DNA of 64,000 bases, taken from the NCBI RefSeq assembly GCF_900102225.1, contig NZ_FNBF01000001.1, positions 62,001-126,000 of the forward strand, written 5' to 3'. A program made the translations under genes and the position numbers. How positions within the stretch are numbered: position 1 is the stretch's first letter; the number at the start of each line of letters is the position of its first letter. The DNA is from Eubacterium pyruvativorans. GTDB taxonomy: Bacteria > Bacillota > Clostridia > Peptostreptococcales > Anaerovoracaceae. Below, in pieces: positions 26,649 to 33,581 of the stretch. The notes below the pieces were generated by a model, which searched no databases, had not been told where the DNA came from, and was given only the letters and a program-made list of their open reading frames with translations.

Positions 26649-26999
26649 ATGAAGAAAGATCAATCCCGGAAAAGGACAACGCTGGAGACGGTTCTGTATA
26701 TTGCGGCGGCCATAACGGCGCTGTATGCGCTGTTCGCCTTCTTCCGGAACTGGATTACGCTGAAGGCGGCCTATGAGCAGCAGGGGCAGTCCCGGGCCGA
26801 AAACTGGCAGCAGGTGATGATGGCGCTGGTGAACGGCAGCGGCACCTATATTCTGTTCTCACTGGTGCTCTATTCGATTTCATCTGCCATGGCATACTGC
26901 CGGGAGCTGATTCTCGGAAAGGAAGAGCGTCCGGCTGTCTCTGCTCCTTCCGAGGCGAAACCGGAGGCGGAAGAGAAAGAAGAGACGCCGGAGCAGTAG
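26649..26999 (+). CDS. Small membrane protein of unknown function (two membrane helices)
   Basis: I do not recognise this 116-residue protein. It has a basic N terminus (KKDQSRKRTT), a hydrophobic helix at about residues 13-34, a polar central segment, a second helix near residues 60-80, and a Glu/Pro/Ala-rich tail after ~90 that is probably cytoplasmic. The start at 26649 has AGAGG nine bases upstream; an upstream in-frame TTG lacks one. It stands alone between the divergent nad operon and the FMN oxidase gene, with an extended -10 element in front. Confidence 0.65.
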   Translation: MKKDQSRKRTTLETVLYIAAAITALYALFAFFRNWITLKAAYEQQGQSRAENWQQVMMALVNGSGTYILFSLVLYSISSAMAYCRELILGKEERPAVSAPSEAKPEAEEKEETPEQ

Positions 27000-27081
27000 A
27001 GGCAGCAGAATCGCACTTCAGGCGGAGATCGGTTCCTGCAGTGGTTTTTGAAATTTTTACAGTACCTTCCAGAAGGAACGG

Positions 27082-27110
27082 TTGAAATCCCGGACTGCGG
27101 GTGATACGAT
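27082..27110 (+). promoter_or_regulatory. Promoter for the FMN oxidase gene
   Basis: TTGAAA (27082-27087), 17-base spacer, TACGAT (27105-27110), with TG one base before the -10. Start point near 27117, which excludes the in-frame ATG at 27109 as the translation start. Confidence 0.6.
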
Positions 27111-27153
27111 GAATGAAATGCTGAAAAAAACAGCCTGGTTGTTAGGAGGAGAA

Positions 27154-28170
27154 ATGAATTACGAAGAAGTATTAGAAAATGCGAGAAAATGCATCGGACC
27201 GAGTTGCAAGGCGTGTCCGGTATGCAACGGAAAGGCCTGCGGAAATAAGATTCCGGGACCGGGAGCGAAGGGGGCTGTGGGAGACACAGCGATCCGGAAT
27301 TTTGAGGCCTGGCAGAATTACAATGTGAATATGGATACGCTGTTCGCCAATGCGGACATCGACACCAGTCTGGAACTGTTCGGCCGGAAATTCCGTTATC
27401 CGATCTTCGCCGGTCCGGTGGGAGCGGTGAATCTGCACTACAGCGACAAGTACACAGATGTCACCTATAACGATGTACTGGTTTCTGCCTGTGCGGAGAA
27501 CGGCATTGCCGCATTCACCGGTGACGGCATGGATGATAACGTCATGGTTGCCGCAACAGAAGCGATCCGGAAGGCAGATGGTCTGGGCATCCCGACGGTG
27601 AAGCCGTGGAGCGTGGGTGTTGTGAAACAGAAAATGGAACTGGTGAAGGCTTCCGGCGCATTTGCATGCGCCATGGATGTGGACGCTGCCGGTCTGCCGT
27701 TCCTGAAGGGCTTCCAGCCGCCGGCAGGGCGCAAGTCCGTGGAGGAACTGAAGGAGATCGTGGAGGATGCCGGTGTTCCGTTCATTGTGAAGGGCATCAT
27801 GACCGCGAAGGGTGCGCTGAAGGCGAAAGAAGCGGGTGCTTCTGCGATCATCGTGTCCAACCACGGCGGCCGGGTACTGGACAGCTGCCAGGCGACGGCG
27901 GACGTGCTGGAAGAAATTGTGGAAGCGGTGGACGGTTCCATGAAGGTGCTGGTGGACGGCGGAATCCGCACAGGTATTGATGTTTTCAAGGCTCTGGCCA
28001 TGGGTGCAGACGCCGTTCTGATTGCCCGGCCGTTTGTGACAGCGGTCTACGGCGGCGGTGCTGAAGGAGTGAAGACCTATATCGAGAAGCTTGGCGGAGA
28101 ACTGGAAGACACCATGCAGATGTGCGGTGCCGATAAGCTGAGTGACATCAGCAGCGATATGGTGTGGTAG
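27154..28170 (+). CDS. FMN-dependent alpha-hydroxy-acid oxidase/dehydrogenase family protein
   Basis: A TIM-barrel flavoprotein of the lactate oxidase/glycolate oxidase/LldD superfamily, 338 residues. The start at 27154 (MNYEEVLENARK) has a strong AGGAGG. The N terminus has a Cys-rich block CKACPVCNGKAC, typical of the clostridial branch and possibly cluster- or metal-binding. The C-terminal half has VKGIMTAKGALKAKEAGASAIIVSNHGGRVLD, with the active-site His and Arg of the family, then LVDGGIRTGIDVFKALAMGADAVLIARP. The substrate (lactate or another 2-hydroxy acid, or an isopentenyl-diphosphate-isomerase-like role) cannot be fixed from sequence. Confidence 0.82.
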   Translation: MNYEEVLENARKCIGPSCKACPVCNGKACGNKIPGPGAKGAVGDTAIRNFEAWQNYNVNMDTLFANADIDTSLELFGRKFRYPIFAGPVGAVNLHYSDKYTDVTYNDVLVSACAENGIAAFTGDGMDDNVMVAATEAIRKADGLGIPTVKPWSVGVVKQKMELVKASGAFACAMDVDAAGLPFLKGFQPPAGRKSVEELKEIVEDAGVPFIVKGIMTAKGALKAKEAGASAIIVSNHGGRVLDSCQATADVLEEIVEAVDGSMKVLVDGGIRTGIDVFKALAMGADAVLIARPFVTAVYGGGAEGVKTYIEKLGGELEDTMQMCGADKLSDISSDMVW

Positions 28171-28221
28171 ATTCTGCGGAGCCGGTTTAATGGATCGAAG
28201 CACAGATCGAACGAATACGAA

Positions 28222-28275
28222 GCGGAGCCTTCCGCCCGGACGTCAGACGTGGTCCGGGCGGAAGGCTCCGCTTTT
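28222..28275. terminator. Terminator between converging genes (FMN oxidase and htpG)
   Basis: A perfect 20-bp stem, 28222-28241 with 28252-28271, 10-base loop, followed on the plus strand by TTTT (28272-28275). It lies between the converging oxidase gene and htpG and probably serves mainly the plus strand; the minus-strand tail is only TTCGTATT. Confidence 0.82.
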
Positions 28276-28300
28276 CATGTGTGTTTGTTTCGAAGGTGTG

Positions 28301-30307
28301 TTACTTCGTGATCAAGGTATCGATGTCCTGTGCCATTCTGGCAGGATCCTGAATGGAGAGTCCGGAGATCATGGCCGCCTGATCATAGAGCAGGCGGGCG
28401 TATACCGCCGTCAGTTCCTTTCCGGATTCATCTGTGCCGTCTCCGAAGGAATCCTGCATCTTCTTCATCACGGCGTGATCCGGGTTCAGCTCCAGAATCT
28501 TCTCCGCCTTCACGCCCTGGTTCATCGGCATCTGATTCAGGGTCTTTTCCATTTCGATAGAGATGCCGCCCTTGGATGTGAGGGTGACGGAAGCGTCTCC
28601 AAGCCGGCGGGACAGTCTGACTTCAGAAACCGCATCGCCCAGAGTGGACTGAATGAAAGCGAGCAGATCCTTGTTCTTCTCCTTCAGTTCCTCCAGCGCT
28701 TTCTTCTCTTCTTCTGTCTCCTCTTCACTCATGTCTGCTTCGGACACAGAGAGGAATTCCTTTTCCTTGTAATCATGCATCATCTTCACGACGAATTCGT
28801 CCATTTCGTCGGTGAGGTAGAGCACTTCATAGCCCTTTGCCTTCGCAGCCTCCACCTGAGGCAGCATATCCACCTTCTCCACGGTTTCACCCGGTGCATA
28901 GTAGATATACTTCTGGTCTTCTCCCATCTTCGCAATGTATTCGTCCAGGGAGATCATTTTCTTTTCGGTGCTGCTGTAGAAGAGCAGGAGGTCTGCCAGC
29001 AGATCCTTCGTCATGCCGTAGCCCTCGTAAATGCCGTATTTCAGACTTCTGCCGAAGTTTTCGAAGAACTTCTCATAACCGTCCCGGTCATTCTTCATGA
29101 AATCCGCCAGATCTGCCTTGATCTTCTTCTGGAGATTCTTCGCGATATTCTTCAGCTGCCGGTCCTGCTGCAGGGTCTCACGGGAGATATTCAGGCTCAG
29201 ATCCTGGGAGTCCACCAGACCTCTGACGAAATTGAAGTAATCCGGCAGGAGGTCCTTGCACTTGTCCATGATCAAAACACCGGAAGAATACAGCTGCAGA
29301 CCCTTTTCGTAGTCCTTCGTGTAATAATTGAACGGTGTGTGGTTCGGGATGAACAGCAGGGCTGTGTAGCTGGACACACCTTCCACGGAGGTGCGGATCA
29401 CCCGGCAAGGGTCTTCATAGTCCGAGAATTTCCCCTTGTAGTATTCGTTGTACTCTTCATCTGTGACCTGACTCTTCGCCTTCTTCCAGATCGGCTCCAT
29501 GGAGTTCAGTGTATCCAGTTCCTGGTATGTCTCCATTTCCGGCGGTTTGTTCTGGTCTTCGTCCTTCTGATCCTGTGCCTGCTCCTCCTCGGCCTTCTCC
29601 ACCGGCCGGGATTTCGTCACCATCATGGTGATCGGGTAATGGATATAGTCGGAATACTTGCGGATCAGACTGCGGATCTCATATTCCTCCAGGTACTGAC
29701 TGTAGTTTTCAGCGTCGGTATCTGCTTTCAGATGGAGCACCACATCTGTGCCCGCATCGGCTTTCTCCGCCTCTTCCACAGTGTAGCCGTCGGTGCCGGA
29801 AGATTCCCATGCGTACGCATTCGAAGCGTTCTGCACCCGGGATGTGACGGTGACCTTGTCTGCGACCATGAAGGCGGAATAGAAGCCGACGCCGAACTGT
29901 CCGATGATGTCGGTGACATTCTTTTCCTTCGACTCCCGGGAACCTTCTTCTGATCCGGCATCTTCCGCTCCGGATTCATCGCCGGTCTGATGGGCATTCT
30001 TGAAGTCCAGGCTGCCGCTCTTCGCAATGGTGCCCAGGTTGGACTCCAGTTCCTCCTTCGTCATGCCGATGCCGTTGTCGCTGATGGTGAGGGTGCGTGC
30101 GTCCTTGTCCGGGGTGATCCGGATGGTGTAATCCTCCCGGGTCACGCCGCTGGTGCCGGATTCCAGATCGTGATAATACCGCTTGTCCAGCGCATCGCTG
30201 GCATTGCTGATCAGTTCCCGGATGAAGATCTCCCGGTTCGTATAAATCGAGTTGATCATCATATCCAGCAGTTTCTTGGATTCTGTCTTGAATTGTTTCT
30301 TCGCCAT
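28301..30307 (-). CDS. htpG: Molecular chaperone HtpG (Hsp90)
   Basis: A bacterial Hsp90 of 668 residues. The N-terminal GHKL ATPase shows ELISNASDALDK, DNGIGMTKEEL, GQFGVGFYSAFMVADKV; the middle and C-terminal dimerisation domains follow. An acidic insert is present near residues 100-125 (GDESGAEDAGSEEGSRESKEK) and another at ~235-255, both in flexible loops. GGAGGT lies before the ATG. A CIRCE operator and a canonical promoter sit directly upstream, so it is predicted to be under HrcA heat-shock control. Confidence 0.97.
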   Translation of the reverse strand: MAKKQFKTESKKLLDMMINSIYTNREIFIRELISNASDALDKRYYHDLESGTSGVTREDYTIRITPDKDARTLTISDNGIGMTKEELESNLGTIAKSGSLDFKNAHQTGDESGAEDAGSEEGSRESKEKNVTDIIGQFGVGFYSAFMVADKVTVTSRVQNASNAYAWESSGTDGYTVEEAEKADAGTDVVLHLKADTDAENYSQYLEEYEIRSLIRKYSDYIHYPITMMVTKSRPVEKAEEEQAQDQKDEDQNKPPEMETYQELDTLNSMEPIWKKAKSQVTDEEYNEYYKGKFSDYEDPCRVIRTSVEGVSSYTALLFIPNHTPFNYYTKDYEKGLQLYSSGVLIMDKCKDLLPDYFNFVRGLVDSQDLSLNISRETLQQDRQLKNIAKNLQKKIKADLADFMKNDRDGYEKFFENFGRSLKYGIYEGYGMTKDLLADLLLFYSSTEKKMISLDEYIAKMGEDQKYIYYAPGETVEKVDMLPQVEAAKAKGYEVLYLTDEMDEFVVKMMHDYKEKEFLSVSEADMSEEETEEEKKALEELKEKNKDLLAFIQSTLGDAVSEVRLSRRLGDASVTLTSKGGISIEMEKTLNQMPMNQGVKAEKILELNPDHAVMKKMQDSFGDGTDESGKELTAVYARLLYDQAAMISGLSIQDPARMAQDIDTLITK

Positions 30308-30340
30308 ATGTCAATACCTCCGTCGCTCTGTTATTCTCTG

Positions 30341-30367
30341 TTAGCACTCTTCGTGAATGAGTGCCAA
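30341..30367 (-). promoter_or_regulatory. CIRCE element (HrcA operator) upstream of htpG
   Basis: TTAGCACTC, nine bases, GAGTGCCAA: a match to the TTAGCACTC-N9-GAGTGCTAA inverted repeat with one mismatch. It lies immediately downstream of the htpG promoter and upstream of the ribosome binding site, the usual position for HrcA repression. Confidence 0.93.
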
Positions 30368-30379
30368 CCCGCAGTTTCC

Positions 30380-30407
30380 AGTATACTCTGTCGACGTGAA
30401 ATGTCAA
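30380..30407 (-). promoter_or_regulatory. Sigma-A promoter of htpG
   Basis: On the minus strand TTGACA (30402-30407), 16-base spacer, TATACT (30380-30385). Start point is predicted near 30373, just before the CIRCE repeat. Confidence 0.85.
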
Positions 30408-30503
30408 CAGGGGAGGGGGATTATGACAAAAAGAATCGGGCGCACGATCCGTTTCCGGATCTGTGCGCCCAAAGGAGCGTTCGTCCTCTTATGCTGCTGT
30501 TTC

Positions 30504-31937
30504 CTACGGATGAACGATGACCGGAATTCCGGCGTACACATAGTGATACAGTTTCTTCGCATTGGCCGGCGGCATATTGACACAGCCGTGGCTGCCGGAG
30601 GTCCTGTAAATACTTCCGCCGAAGGCACCCCTCCACGGCGCATCGTGAAGCCCGACGCCGCCGTTGAACGGCATCCAGTAATCCACATGGGACTCATAGT
30701 CGGAACCATCCGCATTCTTCCCCTTCAGTGTGGCATCCGTCTCCTTATATGCCAGGTAGCAGACGCCGTACGGGGTGGCATGACCTTCCGCCACATTGCC
30801 GGTGACGACACTGGAGGTCAGAACCTTTTTTCCTTTGATGACGCAGTAGACCGTCTGTCTGCCCACATCCACTTCCACGTAGCTGTCGCCGATATCGCTG
30901 TTTCCCTTGGTGACCTTCTTCACCTTTCCGGTGTAGACCGGCGCACGTTTCACATCCTTTCCGGCCTTCAGATCCCGGATCAGCTGTTTCGTTTCTTTCT
31001 TCACATCCACAGAAGCACCGTAATTTCCGCCGGCGACAATGTAGGTTCCGCCTCCTGCGGACTTGAGCTTACGCTGCATGCCCACGGTGGACATCCGGGT
31101 AGAAACGGTATTGGCGACGAATTTCGCTGCGGCGCTTTCGTTCACTACCGCTTTCCCGTTCTTCCGTTCGAGCATGGTACTCAGTTCTTTCGGGGTGATG
31201 GTATAATCCTTCACCAGGCCTTCATAGGTGATCTTCTGACTCAGGTATTCTTTCGCAAAGTTCTGTTCCAGAAGCAGGGTCCGGCTGGTGGATTTCAATT
31301 CCGGCTCGATGTAGTAGTCGCTGGCCGTGTAGCGGAACGTGGTTCTGCCTTCGCTGACTGCCTTCATAATGGCCCGCTTCAGTGCCTGCTTATCCAGTTC
31401 GTCACCGTACACTTCCTTATGGATGGTAAACTTCGGGTCAGACAGATCCACGTATGCGTCCTTGCTTTTCGCAGTGTATTTCGCATCCTTGACAATGCTC
31501 ATGTTATAGAAGATGGCGTTGAATTTCTCCTCGTCAATCTTCGGCTTCGATTCCACCGTCATGTGACGTTTCGACGAATTAAATGCCCGGGCCAGGGACG
31601 TTCCTGTGCCGGGATTCATCGCCTTCGCCACAGCAGATTCTACGTCTTCATAGTCGTAGTCCCGGTAGCTGAACCGGGCCACCACCTTGCCGTTCTGCCT
31701 GACCTTCAGCTCCCGGCTTTTCCAGGTGGTCTTCAGCTTGTCTGCCGCCTGGGAAGCGGTCATACCGGATACATTGACGCCGTCGATCTCACTGCCCGGC
31801 AGGAAGGTATCCCGGTCTGTATAATGGCGGAAAAAAATGAGGCAGGCCAGGGCAAGAAGCAGAACAACCACCAGAACGGCGGCGTTCTTTCGGCGCTTCG
31901 GTCTGTCATACTGGGACGATTTCGTTGTATTATTCAT
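30504..31937 (-). CDS. L,D-transpeptidase (YkuD) with peptidoglycan-binding-like domains
   Basis: A membrane-anchored enzyme of 477 residues, predicted to form 3-3 cross-links in peptidoglycan or to attach proteins to it. A basic N terminus precedes one membrane helix (residues ~18-37). Residues ~50-330 contain PG_binding_4-type segments found in clostridial transpeptidases. The C-terminal YkuD domain has the catalytic HGC (H450, C452) in GSHGCVNMPPANA, with the upstream GLHDAPWR histidine. It has its own promoter and is not in an operon with htpG. Confidence 0.92.
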   Translation of the reverse strand: MNNTTKSSQYDRPKRRKNAAVLVVVLLLALACLIFFRHYTDRDTFLPGSEIDGVNVSGMTASQAADKLKTTWKSRELKVRQNGKVVARFSYRDYDYEDVESAVAKAMNPGTGTSLARAFNSSKRHMTVESKPKIDEEKFNAIFYNMSIVKDAKYTAKSKDAYVDLSDPKFTIHKEVYGDELDKQALKRAIMKAVSEGRTTFRYTASDYYIEPELKSTSRTLLLEQNFAKEYLSQKITYEGLVKDYTITPKELSTMLERKNGKAVVNESAAAKFVANTVSTRMSTVGMQRKLKSAGGGTYIVAGGNYGASVDVKKETKQLIRDLKAGKDVKRAPVYTGKVKKVTKGNSDIGDSYVEVDVGRQTVYCVIKGKKVLTSSVVTGNVAEGHATPYGVCYLAYKETDATLKGKNADGSDYESHVDYWMPFNGGVGLHDAPWRGAFGGSIYRTSGSHGCVNMPPANAKKLYHYVYAGIPVIVHP

Positions 31938-31989
31938 TTCTCTAAACCTCTCTAACCGTCCGGTATTCGATCCGGACTGACATCCTCAT

Positions 31990-32018
31990 AGTATACAGTA
32001 CCCGCTCTTCTGTTTCAA
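31990..32018 (-). promoter_or_regulatory. Promoter of the L,D-transpeptidase gene
   Basis: On the minus strand TTGAAA (32013-32018), 17-base spacer, TATACT (31990-31995). The leader contains an inverted repeat GTCCGG/CCGGAC (31958-31977). Confidence 0.75.
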
Positions 32019-32068
32019 TAATCATCTTGCCGGAGGGGGGAGATGCCCGGCCCCTGGCATAACGAAGA

Positions 32069-32105
32069 AACCGCCGAACCGTTGTCATGCAACGAGTTGG
32101 CGGTT
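32069..32105 (-). terminator. Hairpin after tRNA-Arg, probable terminator
   Basis: A 16-position stem (32069-32084 with 32090-32105; two mismatches and one G-U) begins 10 bases after the tRNA 3' end; on the minus strand it is followed by TTTCTTCG, a short U-rich tail. Confidence 0.6.
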
Positions 32106-32115
32106 CCTAAAAGAA

Positions 32116-32189
32116 TGCGGCTAGCGAGATTCGAACTCGCGACCTTCACATTCGGAGTGTGCTACTCTATCCTGCTGAGCTATAGCCGC
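32116..32189 (-). tRNA. tRNA-Arg (anticodon CCG)
   Basis: The minus strand folds into a 74-nt cloverleaf: acceptor GCGGCTA/TAGCCGC, D stem GCTC/GAGT, anticodon loop CTCCGAA with anticodon CCG, T arm GCGAG-TTCGAAT-CTCGC, discriminator A. It reads CGG, the Arg codon that dominates most genes in this window. The top anticodon-stem pair is a G-A mismatch (positions 27-43). CCA is not encoded. A likely promoter is 41-69 bases upstream. Confidence 0.93.
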
Positions 32190-32224
32190 ATATTCGGTTT
32201 TCGCACCGGCTGACCGATGCAACA

Positions 32225-32239
32225 GTGTTATATTAACAC
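32225..32239. repeat. 15-bp perfect dyad overlapping the tRNA promoter
   Basis: GTGTTA-TAT-TAACAC. It covers the proposed -10 (ATATTA, 32230-32235) of the tRNA promoter and sits between that and the divergent promoter at 32275. It could be an operator or simply an AT-rich palindrome. Confidence 0.5.
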
Positions 32240-32258
32240 AGCTTTTGGGAGGAAACAA
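32230..32258 (-). promoter_or_regulatory. Candidate promoter of tRNA-Arg
   Basis: On the minus strand TTGTTT (32253-32258), 17-base spacer, TAATAT (32230-32235), about 40 bases ahead of the mature tRNA 5' end. Confidence 0.5.
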
Positions 32259-32274
32259 GTATTTTCTGCGATGA

Positions 32275-32303
32275 TTGCAATTCTCCTGCCTGAAATGTAT
32301 AAT
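32275..32303 (+). promoter_or_regulatory. Promoter for the small membrane peptide and GH25 muramidase
   Basis: TTGCAA (32275-32280), 17-base spacer, TATAAT (32298-32303). The start near 32310 leaves a ~55-base leader with GGGAGGTAGG before the ATG at 32365. Confidence 0.7.
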
Positions 32304-32364
32304 ACGAGAAAAAAGGAAAGAACGATCGTCTGCGGGAAAAGGTGAGAAACGGGAGGTAGGACCG

Positions 32365-32478
32365 ATGAACAAGAAAATGAAATGGATTGTCTTGAGTCTC
32401 TGCACGCTGAGCGCCGCCCTGTTTGCGGCGGCGGTGAATGAGATCGCCGGTGATGAGGAAGAGAAGGAAGAAATCTGA
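32365..32478 (+). CDS. 37-residue membrane peptide, unknown function
   Basis: A short gene with a good ribosome binding site (GGGAGGTAGG) and its own promoter. The peptide begins MNKKMKW, has a single hydrophobic segment at about residues 7-24 (Ile/Val/Leu/Ala rich) and an acidic tail ending EEEKEEI. It ends six bases before the muramidase start, so they share a transcript. I know no family for it. It could be a small membrane protein or a leader peptide; the coding case rests on its binding site, composition and position. Confidence 0.55.
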   Translation: MNKKMKWIVLSLCTLSAALFAAAVNEIAGDEEEKEEI

Positions 32479-32483
32479 TTTCC

Positions 32484-33389
32484 ATGAAACAGAGAAAAGG
32501 TTATTCATCGAAAGGGAATCTGTATCATCGAAAACGAAAACCTGCAGGGCGGAGAAACCGGGGGACATCGTCCATCCGGCATTTCTTCGCTCTGCTGTTC
32601 CAGAACCGGTGGTTCCGGGGCGGGATTGCACTTCTTCTGGTGCTGCTGCTTTTCGGGACGCTTCGGTCCTGCATGCAGTACCACTATGACGGACCGGATC
32701 CGAAAAAGACGATCCGGGAGAATCCCTATCAGAGCGAATCGTTCTATTTCCGAAATGGTCTTCGGTATTATCGGGATGCCCGGTACGTTTCGGAAGTGGG
32801 CATCGATGTTTCCTCTCATCAGGGGAAAATCAACTGGAATCAGGTGGCATCGACCGGTGTGAAATTTGCCTTTGTCCGCGTGGGATACCGGGGATCCACC
32901 GCCGGCCGGATCTATGAGGACCCGTATTTCCGCAGAAACCTCACCGGTGCGAAACAGGCGGGACTGAAAGTGGGCGTCTATTTCTATTCTATGGCGGCGA
33001 ACACGAAGGAAGCCGTGGAAGAGGCGAGATATGTGGTCCGGGCGCTGAAAGGTTACGATATCGATTATACGGTAACCTTCGATCTGGAGGTGTCAGAGAG
33101 CAGCCACCAGGGGAGCCTGAGTGCAGAGGAGGCCACCCGCATTACCGATGCCTTCTGTAAGTACGTGAAGCAGCAGGGCTATGAGCCGATGATCTACGGG
33201 AACCCGGCCTGGCTGCAGAATAATGTGGATCTGAGCCGGCTGACAGCCTATCCGGTGTGGCTGGCGCATTATACAGCGGAAACGGGGTATCCTTACATCT
33301 ACAAGATGTGGCAGTATTCCTCTGCCGGGCGTCTTGCGGGGATCTCCGGCCGGACGGATATGAACGTGATGATGATTCCCCGGGGATGA
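32484..33389 (+). CDS. Membrane-anchored GH25 muramidase
   Basis: A 301-residue glycoside hydrolase family 25 lysozyme cleaving MurNAc-GlcNAc bonds. The N terminus is strongly basic (about 45 residues) followed by one membrane helix (GIALLLVLLLFGTL), so the enzyme is displayed outside the membrane. The GH25 barrel begins VGIDVSSHQGKINW; the acidic catalytic motif is FDLE, with the later QYSSAGRLAGISGRTDMN signature. No cell-wall-binding repeats are attached. It follows the 37-residue peptide gene. Confidence 0.93.
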   Translation: MKQRKGYSSKGNLYHRKRKPAGRRNRGTSSIRHFFALLFQNRWFRGGIALLLVLLLFGTLRSCMQYHYDGPDPKKTIRENPYQSESFYFRNGLRYYRDARYVSEVGIDVSSHQGKINWNQVASTGVKFAFVRVGYRGSTAGRIYEDPYFRRNLTGAKQAGLKVGVYFYSMAANTKEAVEEARYVVRALKGYDIDYTVTFDLEVSESSHQGSLSAEEATRITDAFCKYVKQQGYEPMIYGNPAWLQNNVDLSRLTAYPVWLAHYTAETGYPYIYKMWQYSSAGRLAGISGRTDMNVMMIPRG

Positions 33390-33479
33390 TACCATGCCTC
33401 GGGTTTGATGGACAAAAAATGACAGGTGCAGCGGCCCATGACGGGGTATATGGGGCTGGAAAAAATCGGTGTGATGTTG

Positions 33480-33519
33480 AAGGGTGCGGAATTCGTTTTT
33501 TTACGGATTCCGCACCCTT
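33480..33519. other. Stable hairpin between muramidase and SNF2 genes
   Basis: A 17-bp stem with one G-U pair (33480-33496 with 33503-33519) and an all-T six-base loop. It lies between converging genes and may end transcription of either, but neither strand has a T-run directly after it. Confidence 0.6.
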
Positions 33520-33581
33520 CCGTAATATACAACCATGATTCGTATACGAAAATCTGCTGCAGGCGATGCAGACGAACCGAA

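Noticed and set aside
27082-27153. Earlier start for the FMN oxidase
   Set aside because: These bases overlap the promoter; the AGGAGG before 27154 decides the start.
33480-33519. Strong hairpin as a definite terminator for the muramidase or SNF2 gene
   Set aside because: The T-run is in the loop rather than after the stem, so it is listed only as a hairpin.
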